In this document: positions 1-9,600 of the stretch, piece by piece | How the letters are laid out: each line of letters starts with the position of its first letter | Position numbering within the stretch: position 1 is the stretch's first letter | Origin: Kosakonia sp. SMBL-WEM22 | Lineage (GTDB): Bacteria > Pseudomonadota > Gammaproteobacteria > Enterobacterales > Enterobacteriaceae | NCBI RefSeq assembly: GCF_014490785.1 | Contig: NZ_CP051489.1 | Span: 93,341 to 157,340 of the forward strand | Direction of reading: 5' to 3' | Length of the DNA stretch: 64,000 bases | The notes under the pieces: generated by a model | The model's input: only the letters and a program-made list of their open reading frames with translations | Database searches by the model: none | Told to the model about the DNA's origin: nothing | Program-made: the position numbers and the translations under genes

Positions 1-1560
1 CACGCCCTTCGGGGCATTCATCAGTACCAGGGCATCCTTCTCAACAGGCTCAAGGGCGGGCGGCGCGTACTGTGCCGGACGGGTGAAGCTGACAACGTGC
101 GTTTCGCTGAGGTGCTCCTTTCCCAGCGCCTGAATGGAGAGCTCATCGAGGAGGTGATGGCGGGAAGTGAATACTCCTTTCTCCGCATCAAGCGGTACAA
201 TCAGCCCGTCCTTCAGCGCCTCATCCAGTGCCAGTTTGATTTCTTTGACGTCGGGTATTTTGTCGCTGAATTCGGTGGTGCTCAGCAGCAGTTCACCCCA
301 GGTAAACCGGGTTTTGCTGTCGCTCAGCTGGGAGACCGCCATGCGCACGGCATCCGTCACCTCCTGACGGACGTCGGGCTGCTGCGAATCTGCCGTTTTC
401 ACGTTCCCGCCCCGCTCTGCGCTCGCCGGTGCGCTGCGCTCCGGAATACTGCGTGCAGGCACAGGCTCAGCCGGGTCACGCCCTTCTGCAGACCGCGCCG
501 GTTGTTCCGCGTCGCGCTGCCCGTAACTGCGTGTCACCTGCTCATCACGGGCAGGCTGTTCTGCGGGCGACGGCGCTTTGGTTGCGTCCGGTTGCGTGGT
601 GTCACGAACGGGTTGCCGGTGCGCTGCAGGGATGGCCACCGCCCCGGCGTCCGACGCATCGCGCGGCACCACGCTGTCCTGGTAGGCTTTCATATCCCAG
701 CCCTTCTCTTTCATCTGGGTCTGCCAGCGCTCCATCAGGCGAAGACGGGAGGGATCAACTTTGGCTTTACGGGTGTTCTTGGCGGCGATATCGAGGCTTT
801 TCAGCGTGGCCTCGGCACCGACGGCACCGCGCACTTCCCGGCCGCGCGAGGAATACTCTTCCCGGACCGCTTCCGGCACGGCCTTAATTTCCCACATCCC
901 GTGTGGCCCGACTTCCTCAATTTCATGCCCCAGGGTTTCCACGCGATCACGCAGGGCGGTGCGGTAAAGTTTACCCAGCGTGACCTGCATTTTCATCACC
1001 GTCTCGATAAAACCGGCGTTGTGGATGTAGTCCGTGGCCAGCGCCTTCCATTTGCCGTTCAGCTCCGTCATGTTGGCAACCAGCATGTGTGTGTGCAGCT
1101 GCGGATCGAGGTTACGGGACGTGTCGTGTGTGTAGAGCGCGGCCACCATTTTCCCGGTGGGGATGATGGAGGTTTTGCCGTCCACGGTTTCGCGCGCGGA
1201 GATCAGTTTTTCAACGTAGCCTGCCGCCACCCGGACGGCATGCTGATGGGCTTCAAGCATTTCTTTGTCCCCGCCCACCAGGGCGAGGATGGAGACACTT
1301 TTCGGGGCCGAAAACGTCAGGTCATGACCGGGGCGATGGGAGTGGATACCGTTGACCTCCTTACCGAGCCGTGAGCCGTCAGGCAGGCGGCCCTCGAGCA
1401 CGGCCGTCAGCTGGTCGCTGCGCACCGGCCCCTCCAGCCCCAGCGCACTGGCCCCCTCACCCAGCCACTCGCTCTCCAGCTGCCCGAGGAAATAGTAGTT
1501 GTCTTTATTGCTGTAGTAGCCTGCCGCATCACCGGCAGACACGATGGGTGCGGGTGACAT
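1..1560 (-). CDS. traI: TraI relaxase, N-terminal 520 codons (cut by window edge)
   Basis: Conjugative relaxase/helicase of the MOB-F family. It nicks oriT, stays bound to the 5' end and unwinds the plasmid. The visible part is the relaxase domain: the paired catalytic tyrosines (Y15-Y16 and Y22-Y23 in GYYSNKDNYY), the LTFSAPKSVS motif, and the metal-binding histidines in THDTSR and QLHTH near residues 145-160. A Pro/Ala/Glu/Gln-rich linker at about residues 297-395 is longer than in F TraI. The helicase domains lie beyond the left edge. The ATG at 1560 shares one base with the traD stop (TGATG). Read directly from the minus strand; family assignment is firm. Confidence 0.95.
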   Translation of the reverse strand, partial: MSPAPIVSAGDAAGYYSNKDNYYFLGQLESEWLGEGASALGLEGPVRSDQLTAVLEGRLPDGSRLGKEVNGIHSHRPGHDLTFSAPKSVSILALVGGDKEMLEAHQHAVRVAAGYVEKLISARETVDGKTSIIPTGKMVAALYTHDTSRNLDPQLHTHMLVANMTELNGKWKALATDYIHNAGFIETVMKMQVTLGKLYRTALRDRVETLGHEIEEVGPHGMWEIKAVPEAVREEYSSRGREVRGAVGAEATLKSLDIAAKNTRKAKVDPSRLRLMERWQTQMKEKGWDMKAYQDSVVPRDASDAGAVAIPAAHRQPVRDTTQPDATKAPSPAEQPARDEQVTRSYGQRDAEQPARSAEGRDPAEPVPARSIPERSAPASAERGGNVKTADSQQPDVRQEVTDAVRMAVSQLSDSKTRFTWGELLLSTTEFSDKIPDVKEIKLALDEALKDGLIVPLDAEKGVFTSRHHLLDELSIQALGKEHLSETHVVSFTRPAQYAPPALEPVEKDALVLMNAPKGV

Positions 1561-4070
1561 CATCGTTCGGGTTCTCCGTCATAATCGCGTTCAAAATCGG
1601 CTTCATCAAAGCCGGGGTCTTCGGGATGGCGGTTAACGAGGATGTATTCCTCCTCGCGCTCCATCCGCTGGCGGGTATTCCCGTCTTCGTTGTGGTGTCC
1701 GGACGCGGTTCCGGGCTGGCCGGCGGTCTTCAGCTCCAGCCCACCGTTTTCCAGCTGCGTGACCTGCATTCTGAGTTCCTGTGCCTCACCGCCGCTTTCC
1801 TCGGGATCCCCGTCCGTTGCTGCAGGTTTACGACGTGCCCGGTTAAGCAGGTCAAGTGCGCCACCAGGCGGTGTCCCGGCATCACGTTCCCTGCCGGTTG
1901 CGCGCGCGAGCACACTGAGCGCATTGCCCGGCAAAGGTTCAGGCGTGGGTCTGGCAGCGACCCGGACGGGAACGGGAGTTTCAGAAACGGGTGCCGGCGG
2001 CACACTCATAACGCCACGCTGCGTCTCAGCGTTGTCACGGTGTGGTTCAGGCGCAGTAATGCGGGGTGCCGGTGCCGGCACAGACTCAACAGGCTCAGGG
2101 GCCGGAGGCTGCACGGCTTCTTTACGGGCTGGCTGTGCCCGCTGCGATGGCGTGGCAGCAGGAGCCGGACTGACCGGCTGACCTGACGGCTGTGCATCTG
2201 GTTGTGCCGCTGCTTTTTCCAGGTGCTCTTCCCCGGTCGGGAATACCAGGCCGGCCAGGGCCGCATCGCGCTCGTTCTCCCTGATGACCTTTTCCAGCTC
2301 GGGGCTGAGGGCGTCACGGATATTGCGCTCCTGCAATGCGGTGTTTATTTTTTTGATGTTGCGGTACTTCAGCGCCAGCTTCACCACCGGGTATTCGCCC
2401 GGCAACCGCACATAAAACTTCAGGTTACGCAGCTGCATGACGTCTTCATAATCAACGATGGGCTGGCTGACCTTGTCCTTGCCCAGGGATATCCCGTCAC
2501 GCACCTGATCGAGGCCGTAGGAGTTCTGCTCGCGTGCCTCGCGGCGTCGCTGATTCCCCAGCTCTTCCTCGACCATTTTCGCCACCTCAGCACTCGGTGA
2601 GCGGCCATACATGCGCGTGTTGAGCAGGTCAAAAATCGCTTTGGCCACTTCCCGGCCATACGAGTTGATAAGCTGCGGCATGTTCTGGATACCGATGACA
2701 AAACAGCCACCAAACTTACGCCCTTCCGCCAGGGTCTCCTCAAACTGCGGGATGCGCTGAAGGCTTGGCGCTTCATCCATGATGAACCACACCCGGCGGT
2801 CGGCGTTCTCCCCCATGCTCTGCAGGTAGAGGGTGGCCATCGACATCCACATCGAAATCAGCGGGCGCACGCTTTTGCGGTGACGGGCCTGGGTGGAGAT
2901 AAACAGCCAGCTGTCACTGTACTGCTCGCTGGTCATCCAGTTACGGATAGTGAATGAAGGCCGGGTGCCGTCATCCAGCCCCTGGAGAAACCGCAGCGCC
3001 TTGGCGTAGTTGGTGACGACCGAGCGGATGGAAATGGCCGTTTTCTCGATTTTCTCTTCGACCAGGTTCGCCGCCGGCGTGTTGGCCAGATACTCGCGCA
3101 GGCTTTTCATGCTCAGTGACAGCAGTGTTTTGAGGAATTTCTCGATACTGCGCTCAGGGTCTGCTGACATGCGGATGGCAAGGTCTGAGGCAATCGTCCG
3201 GGAACTGGAGACCCAGAACGGATCGGACTCACCTTCCACGGGGATAAGGCTGGTTGCAAAGTTTTCAAAGTCGATAACATCCACGCACTCTTCCCACAGC
3301 TGCCAGTTGGCGCAGCGCTCATCATGCGGGTTGAGGATGAAATCCCTGTCCGGGTTGTAGTGGGTCTCGATGAAGGTACAGCCGGAATCGTAAATGATGG
3401 CGCGATCGCCGCGCCGGCGGATGATATCCAGCAGCCAGCGGATTGCGGTGGACTTGCCCACCCCGATGGTGCCGTGTATGAGGAAATTCATCACTTCGGC
3501 GTTTTTAACCAGGTGCAGGTCGCCGACCCGCAAATCTGACAGCTCGCCATTTTTACGCAGCAGGGCATTGACCTCCGGTGCGAACTCGGTGAGTTTCATG
3601 CCGGAGAGGTATTCGTCCTCGCTCTCCTGTTTACCAATCCGCGCGATGTACCAGGCGACGCCGGCGAAGACCGCCATGCTGATCACACCCGCTATCGCTG
3701 CGGCGGTCTGCAGATGCCCCGCCAGCCTGTCACCCATGAACTGCATGTACGGGTCTTTCAGCATCTGCTGCAGGGTCATTTTGAGCGTCAGGGTGGTGCT
3801 GGTCGGCGCGTGGAAGTAATGAATCTCATAAAACTTCCCCTGACCGGCCGGCATCAGGTCGATGAAACTTTCGTTAACCCGTGCAAACCAGTACCAGCTG
3901 CCGTTATCCAGCATTTCCTGGGGCGTCAGCCAGAAGAACAGGCATGCCGTGATGGCACCAAACAACAGGAATACCCAGTAGCCAATCCAGTTGTTCACCT
4001 GCAGAAACATGCGCCAGCGGTAGGCGGTCATCTGCCCGCCCTGTGTGAGGTTTTTTCCTTTAAAGCTCAT
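1560..4070 (-). CDS. traD: TraD type IV coupling protein
   Basis: Inner-membrane hexameric ATPase that docks the relaxosome to the transfer channel. It has two N-terminal membrane segments (about 29-48 and 122-143), a Walker A motif GTIGVGKST (200-208) and a Walker B-like VWFIMDEAPSL near residue 430. The tail from about 630 on is Pro/Ala-rich and ends in an acidic stretch (DFERDYDGEPER), where F TraD contacts TraM. At 836 residues it is longer than F TraD (about 717); the extra length lies in the low-complexity tail. The gene sits directly before traI. The start is MSFKGKN, as in the family. Confidence 0.95.
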   Translation of the reverse strand: MSFKGKNLTQGGQMTAYRWRMFLQVNNWIGYWVFLLFGAITACLFFWLTPQEMLDNGSWYWFARVNESFIDLMPAGQGKFYEIHYFHAPTSTTLTLKMTLQQMLKDPYMQFMGDRLAGHLQTAAAIAGVISMAVFAGVAWYIARIGKQESEDEYLSGMKLTEFAPEVNALLRKNGELSDLRVGDLHLVKNAEVMNFLIHGTIGVGKSTAIRWLLDIIRRRGDRAIIYDSGCTFIETHYNPDRDFILNPHDERCANWQLWEECVDVIDFENFATSLIPVEGESDPFWVSSSRTIASDLAIRMSADPERSIEKFLKTLLSLSMKSLREYLANTPAANLVEEKIEKTAISIRSVVTNYAKALRFLQGLDDGTRPSFTIRNWMTSEQYSDSWLFISTQARHRKSVRPLISMWMSMATLYLQSMGENADRRVWFIMDEAPSLQRIPQFEETLAEGRKFGGCFVIGIQNMPQLINSYGREVAKAIFDLLNTRMYGRSPSAEVAKMVEEELGNQRRREAREQNSYGLDQVRDGISLGKDKVSQPIVDYEDVMQLRNLKFYVRLPGEYPVVKLALKYRNIKKINTALQERNIRDALSPELEKVIRENERDAALAGLVFPTGEEHLEKAAAQPDAQPSGQPVSPAPAATPSQRAQPARKEAVQPPAPEPVESVPAPAPRITAPEPHRDNAETQRGVMSVPPAPVSETPVPVRVAARPTPEPLPGNALSVLARATGRERDAGTPPGGALDLLNRARRKPAATDGDPEESGGEAQELRMQVTQLENGGLELKTAGQPGTASGHHNEDGNTRQRMEREEEYILVNRHPEDPGFDEADFERDYDGEPER

Positions 4071-4175
4071 AGATTTTGTCCGGCCGTTATCGCATCACCG
4101 GTGTGGTGATGTGCGTTATCAGGGAAGAAAAGTTGAAGCAGGTGTGATTAACCTGGTACTGCGGGGGAGGTCGTT

Positions 4176-4484
4176 CTATGCCAGCTGGCTCAGCTCATAC
4201 CCTGCCTGATGACATCCGTCCTCCCAGTCCTGTTCGTTAATGCTCACTGCCGCAGAACGGACAGCGGCGGCCAACTCTGTATAACCGGGTGAATGTCCCG
4301 CCCGGGGTTCCAGACCATAGAGGGTGAATACGTAGCCGGCCCAGTACGCAATGTGGGTTTTGTCCTTCTCATCCGGAAGCGAACCGAACACGTTCAGACA
4401 GGTGGCTGTCATCAGCAGCTCACTTTCAAGATGGATAAGCGACCATAATCCGGGCAGGTCATGCCGATTGTTTTCAGAATTCAT
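4176..4484 (-). CDS. Conserved tra-operon hypothetical, paralogue of the preceding gene
   Basis: A 102-residue acidic soluble protein between traT and traD, function unknown. It is a diverged tandem copy of its upstream neighbour (4631-4981). Both share a core of the form L..LI.LES.L, then WAGYV.TL.GL, a central Val-Arg-Ser/Arg stretch, E.W..G and a terminal YEL. No signal peptide or membrane segment is seen. The ATG at 4484 overlaps, as ATGA, the end of an in-frame extension of the upstream frame, which suggests translational coupling. The traT-traD position is where accessory genes vary between F-like plasmids. Confidence 0.75.
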   Translation of the reverse strand: MNSENNRHDLPGLWSLIHLESELLMTATCLNVFGSLPDEKDKTHIAYWAGYVFTLYGLEPRAGHSPGYTELAAAVRSAAVSINEQDWEDGCHQAGYELSQLA

Positions 4485-4630
4485 GATGGAAACAGTCCTT
4501 TGACGTTAAACCCGCAGCGCTCGCCGCAATCCGGACACCGGCGCAGCCGTTTGTCCGGTGAGGAAGCGAAATATCCACTGAGGGTGAGAAAGGCACATAC
4601 GCGCCGGGCTGAAAGACATGCAGAAAGGGG
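4481..4630 (-). other. In-frame extension after a TAA encoding a zinc-ribbon-like tail
   Basis: After the TAA of the 116-codon gene the same frame is open for 49 codons. It encodes a basic stretch and then RRCPDCGERCGFNVKG, and stops at a TGA that overlaps the next ATG as ATGA. The segment contains no ATG, GTG or TTG in that frame. It could be reached by read-through, be the relic of a longer protein broken by a nonsense change, or be a chance open frame. The CxxCxxxC pattern and the coupled stop favour past or present coding use. Confidence 0.4.
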
Positions 4631-4981
4631 TTATGGCGATGAGACTGAACGATAATGCCGGTCCTCCTCCTGCTGTTTAAGTTCATACGTCGCGTCCCTG
4701 ATGCCGGTCCGCCACGCCTGTTCATCCATTTCAGTGGCCAGGCGTCTGACAGACAACGCCACATCCGCGCAGGCTTCAGAGTCCCACAAACTGGCGTCCA
4801 GGCCCTCCAGGGTCATAACGTACCCGGCCCACCACTGCGCAAGCGCCAGCCGCTCATACTCTTCAACGCTTCCGGACTGGCGGATAATGGCCAGGGCATG
4901 AACCAGATCGCTTTCCAGCGCAATCAGCGCCAGCAGGTCTTCAGAGCCACCCGGTCTGCGATACGGGATATATACAGACAC
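4631..4981 (-). CDS. Conserved tra-operon hypothetical, paralogue of the following gene
   Basis: A 116-residue soluble protein of unknown role, the first of two tandem paralogues between traT and traD. Its core matches the downstream copy: LIALESDLVHA, WWAGYVMTLEGLDA, EQAWRTGIRDATYEL. It ends at a TAA (4631-4633). The same frame then stays open for 49 more codons down to 4481 and encodes a cysteine-rich tail, described separately. A role linked to TraT or TraD is possible from position only. Confidence 0.75.
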   Translation of the reverse strand: MSVYIPYRRPGGSEDLLALIALESDLVHALAIIRQSGSVEEYERLALAQWWAGYVMTLEGLDASLWDSEACADVALSVRRLATEMDEQAWRTGIRDATYELKQQEEDRHYRSVSSP

Positions 4982-5115
4982 TATTGCACCTCATCATGTT
5001 GCGCCCTTCCGGATACAGCAATGCACCCGACGGCGCTGCGCGCGACAGGTAAGCGGAACCGGAAAGGCGTTGTTAACAGTGAAATCGGGCAGGAGGCCCG
5101 GAGAAGAATGCGGGG

Positions 5116-5847
5116 TTACATAATGCCGGCGATGGACCTGGCCAGCTGCGCCTCGAGCACCGGTTTTGCCTCGTCAAACTTGAGGTTAACCTTGTTGGCG
5201 TTCGAGACCACGCGGGTCTGGTATTTCGCCCGGTTGCCCTGCTCTGTGCTGGTCTGCAGCTTCACACCGGATGAGCCCTGTTTCAGCGCCGCCACATTGT
5301 CTGTGGTCACGACAGCTTTACTGCGCTCGGAGATTTGCAGATCGGTCACCATCGTGTAGTTGACGTCCTCGACCAGCGCATCAGCCGCCATACCGACAAG
5401 GCCTGCCGCCAGACCCGCGCCGAGTGTTGCGCCAGCGGAGCCGGTGTTATAGCCCGTAATGCCCGCACCCAGTGCAGCGCCCGTCACTGCCCCTTCATAA
5501 CCGGAACTGAGGAAGCCCTGCGACTGGCGTAAATCCATTTTTTCGGCCTTGAGTACGTTTGCCTGTACCCAGAAATACGCGGCGTCCGGAGAGGCTGACA
5601 CCTGATACCCTTTTGCGGTGAGTTCTGAGGCAATTTTTGTCTGCAGCCCCGACATATCTTTGTCCGACGTATTTCGCACCTGAATATATACCGTTCTTTC
5701 AGAGGCAGGCTCAAGCCAGATGGTTTCACTCATTTGTGTTCTGACGTCCAGATTGCGCTTTTTAACTGCTGTGCTCATGGCACCGCAGCCGCTGAGGGCA
5801 AAAACAGACAAAGCGATACCGCAAACTGCAAATTTATTCAGTTTCAT
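5116..5847 (-). CDS. traT: TraT surface exclusion and serum-resistance lipoprotein
   Basis: Outer-membrane lipoprotein that blocks mating aggregates with cells already carrying the plasmid. A lipoprotein signal peptide is visible (MKLNKFAVCGIALSVFALSGC, lipobox L-S-G-C at residues 18-21), followed by GAMSTAVKKRNLDVRTQMSE, which is typical of TraT. A central Gly/Ala-rich segment (AVTGAALGAGITGYNTGSAG) matches the family. Length (243) equals the usual size. A hairpin in front of the gene may let it be expressed apart from the upstream genes, as exclusion genes often are. Confidence 0.95.
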   Translation of the reverse strand: MKLNKFAVCGIALSVFALSGCGAMSTAVKKRNLDVRTQMSETIWLEPASERTVYIQVRNTSDKDMSGLQTKIASELTAKGYQVSASPDAAYFWVQANVLKAEKMDLRQSQGFLSSGYEGAVTGAALGAGITGYNTGSAGATLGAGLAAGLVGMAADALVEDVNYTMVTDLQISERSKAVVTTDNVAALKQGSSGVKLQTSTEQGNRAKYQTRVVSNANKVNLKFDEAKPVLEAQLARSIAGIM

Positions 5848-5864
5848 ATTTATTCCTGAAGTGT

Positions 5865-5903
5865 TTTATAAAAGAAACGCTAACCACCTGGGCAGTGGTT
5901 AGC
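5865..5903 (-). terminator. Hairpin with T-run between traS-position gene and traT
   Basis: A perfect 9-bp inverted repeat (GCTAACCAC / GTGGTTAGC, 5879-5887 and 5895-5903, 7-base loop) is followed on the minus strand by a T-rich stretch (TTTCTTTTATAA). This has the form of an intrinsic terminator or attenuator between the exclusion gene and traT. Confidence 0.6.
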
Positions 5904-5969
5904 GCTTAGTGAGAAAAGGATGAATTTGAGGGCGACGATTACGTGTAACGGGATAAACTTTTACTTCGT

Positions 5970-6671
5970 CTAGTATCCACGAGTCGAATCATAAGGTTGA
6001 TGATTCGTCGGGTCATTAAAATTAGTTCCCCAGCTATTGCCTGCAACATCCAACCCCGACATGCCACCTTGCATGGGAAGGCCCGATGAAGGGTTTATAT
6101 AATTATCTGTACCACTAATCGAACCAGTATAAACATGAGCATTGATTTCATTTGAACTTAAGTCATTAGACATGCCTACAGATGCAAAATGTCCTTTATA
6201 TGACTCTGTTGCAATCAGGCCAAGATTTGGGATGCTCTGCACTTGCTCGTTTGTAAGCTCATGAAAGCGTCCATCTTTGACTTTAAAGTACTTGCCTGAA
6301 TCTTTATCAAAAAAGTATTGGTTTTTGGATATCTTGGCACTACAAACAAATACAAATACAAACGCCAAAACAGAGTGAATTGCGATCCCACAGATTAAAG
6401 CTGTTTCACGATCTTCACCTACAGTTGCGGCCAGCCCCCCCAAACAAGCTAACAATGCCAACGAAATATACGTTACCAAGGAGGTTGAGCACATTAATTT
6501 ACTTTTCTTAAGAGAGAAGTAAATCGCGAGATATATCAAAAAAGCAAGAGAATTCAATATAAGTGACATATATAAGAATGATAAGCCGAAGCGTAGACTC
6601 ATAACGCCAGCGTAACCTAAAAATATTACCATCGGCATAAAGCAATAAATATTATTTATTGTTCGATTCAT
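5970..6671 (-). CDS. TraS-position inner-membrane protein, probable entry exclusion factor
   Basis: A 233-residue protein with four or five hydrophobic segments in the first half (e.g. FMPMVIFLGYAGVMSL, LALLACLGGLAATV, SVLAFVFVFVCSA), then a polar tail rich in Gly, Ser and Asn. In F-like plasmids the gene between traG and traT is traS, whose product in the recipient inner membrane recognises the donor TraG. The sequence is not recognisably F TraS and is longer. The ATG at 6671 is chosen because AGGTGA, overlapping the traG stop, is well placed before it. The gene is clearly more AT-rich than its neighbours, which suggests an exchanged specificity cassette. Confidence 0.6.
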   Translation of the reverse strand: MNRTINNIYCFMPMVIFLGYAGVMSLRFGLSFLYMSLILNSLAFLIYLAIYFSLKKSKLMCSTSLVTYISLALLACLGGLAATVGEDRETALICGIAIHSVLAFVFVFVCSAKISKNQYFFDKDSGKYFKVKDGRFHELTNEQVQSIPNLGLIATESYKGHFASVGMSNDLSSNEINAHVYTGSISGTDNYINPSSGLPMQGGMSGLDVAGNSWGTNFNDPTNHQPYDSTRGY

Positions 6672-6676
6672 AATAG

Positions 6677-9600
6677 TCACCTCTTGATCCCATTCTTCTT
6701 CATATCGTCAATTTCATCTTTGAGCTTGCCAGGGTCTAACTCGTTAAACGGATTGAAATTACTCGACTGATCATATTCTTTCTCTTTACGCTCGAGATTG
6801 AATTTTCCTTGAGCGTTATTAGATTCATCCTTAAGCATATCACTGGATGCCTGAACAGTGGATTGTTTTTTGCCTATTTCCACAGAAGATCTGTTGATAT
6901 TTTGCTCGTTGGCAGATCTTTGTGCTGCCACGCGCTGATGCATCTCTTCCTGTGGCGCAAAGCCCTGTCCTGCCTGCTCCTGAAGTCGTGACTGGTTTTG
7001 CTGGAATGCTGTCTGCATATCCTCACCTGGAACCTTGCCGCCACGCACCTGCTGCCCTGAACCGCCCACATTATTTACCGGGGTCTGAGGCGCTGAGTGG
7101 CTGTGCCCCGTCTGCTCAGTATGATGGTGTTGTATATTATTTCCACCCGCACGATGGGTTTCCATGCTGCCGGACTCACTGAATCTGCCTGAAGGACTGT
7201 TCGTAACCGGCTCGTCAGGTCCATTAGCACGTGCATGGCTGCCCGGAGTGGTAACACCTGACACACTGCGATGCTCAGTATTCCCGTAACCGCTGATTTC
7301 AGAACCTGCCGTTTGCGACCCGGTGGTTAACGGAGCACTGCCACTTTCATTGCGATAGGTCTGGCTGCCACCCGTTTCGCTGCCTGCCGCATGATTACCA
7401 CCGCTGACAGTATGATTACCGCTCTCGCTGGCAAAGTGCTGATTGCCGGAGGATGCAGGGCTGTAGGTACCGCCTTCAGACTGTCCACCGTGCGAAGACA
7501 TTGCGGCATTAAGCGGCTGCGGTTCACCGGCGGTGCGGACGATGTGCTCTCCGCTGAAAGCGGCGTGCTCATTGCCGCTCTGCAGATCGCTGCGCCCCTG
7601 TCCATAGTCGCCCATAATTTCAGGCTTGAGGCGTTCGTTAACAAATTCCATCGCGGCCTCTCGCGCAGTCGGGGCGCTGGTCAGCATGGACTGCGCCTTG
7701 TCTCCATAGCGGTTGGATGCCCAGTCCACGAACTCCTGCGTATAGTTGGTATCAAGCGATGCACTCTCGTTCTGAGCAAGTGTGGCCATGCGGCTGAATT
7801 CGTTGCTGTTCGTCGAACTGGTCGTGAACTGATGGTACTGGCTTTGCGCATCGTTAAGCGTGGCAGCAAGCTGCTGAACGTTACTGGTGCCAGCATTTTC
7901 GGAATGGATCGCAGACTCGTTAACGCGGCTGCTGGACACCATATCCATGCCTTGTTTAAAGTCACGTACAGCTTGGCTGTTTTCATCATGACGATGTTCG
8001 TTTGATGACATACCACTATCCTGTATGCCTCTAGAACTACCAGTAGAATGACGCAAATCTGCGCCGAGATGCCCCTCTGCGCCAAATTTCACTACAGCAA
8101 GGTTAACGCCTCCACTTGCTGTAGCTTTAACGCCTGCGGAAAGTGAACCTTGGTTACTGATATCCATCAGCTCGTTATACGCCTGCTGGGTAGAGATATT
8201 TTTGGCTTTAGCATAGTTCTCCGCTGCAGACATCATCATGTTCGCTCCGCGAGAAGCATTCACGGCCTGGCTGTTCTCACTGCCATTGCTGATATTTTCC
8301 GTGCTGCCCGACTGCTTAGTCACCTGCTCCAGCTGTGACCAGCCACTGGTGACGCTGTGGTTGTAGCCGTCGAGCGCCGTCTGCGCCTGCACCTGTGACA
8401 TGCGCGCCTGCTCCTGGAAGCCGGAGCTGGCCAGCTGGCTGAGACGCATGTTCACCGGCAGGTTGGACATGGCACCGGAGCCGTCGATCACATTCTGTCC
8501 ACTGGACGTCAGGGTGTGACTTGAGCCGTTATCTGCCTGCCAGGTCTGCTGTCCCTGACGCTGCACCATATTGGTGTCCATCTTGTTCTGGTTCAGGTTG
8601 TCCATCGACATGTTATTGAACGACCAGTTGCCGTCTGCGGTAGTGGAGGCCACGCCGGCAGAGCCAAACGCCATCGAGCTCATCACGCTGCCTGCCAGCT
8701 GCGATCCCATTGCCGCCGCCCCTTTGGTCAGGAAAAACGACAGCACCGGAATCGACATCGCGCAGTACCCGGCAAGGTTGGCGACATCGGAATGCTGGAG
8801 CGCGACCGCATCCCGGTTGGACAGCACCAGGGGGGTTCCCCCTGTTTTTGTCTGCAGCCAGAATGTCGCGGCGTAATTGAGGATGGCGAACATCACCGGC
8901 CACATCTGGAAGTACAGAAACCCGCCGATATACAGCTTCAGGGTGTTCAGCCCGAAGAGACTGTGGTTTGCCGCCGCCAGCGCGATGACCAGCGGGAACA
9001 GGCAGACCAGGATCAGCATCATGAGCGACTGCAGGAACGGTAACTGCCGCGTGGCCAGTGTACTCCCTGCCGCCCAGCTGAGGCGCTGCTTCGTGGCCGC
9101 ACTTTCGGTGGCCAGATTCAGCAGGTTCGCGGTGTCCGATGAGCGGGCCGCAAAGCCGCGGATGCCCTGACGGATGGCAGAGTTGGTCACGTTGTTTTTC
9201 ATGATCTGCGCCGCACTCATCCCGCCGGCGTAGAAGAAGCCGTAACTTTCATTCATCGCGTTGGCCAGCATCACCGCCCCGTTCATCCGGTTTCCGAAGA
9301 TGCGTTGCGTGAGCATGGAGAAGGTCGGGCTGGTCAGCTGACTGTCCTGGCCTGCGAGCGTCTGGATCTGCGAGGCGGCCTGCTGACAGGTCAGAAACTC
9401 GCGGTTCGTCGACGTTGTTTTGAAAATCCCCCGCAGCGGGCTGGGGTTACTGGTGATAAGCCCCAGCGGGTCAGTGGTGTTCAGCAGCTGGTTCACGGTG
9501 TATTTGTGGTTCAGCAAAATATCGCCGATGACACAGTTTTCCACGTAGTCAGGCAGCATCTGCGCCAGCTCCGGGTTCTGCGTCTGGATGTCACTGCTTT

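Noticed and set aside
97..1374. Long rightward open frame (425 codons) opposite traI
   Set aside because: It is antisense to the relaxase domain, whose catalytic motifs are intact on the other strand. The frame results from GC-rich codon bias.
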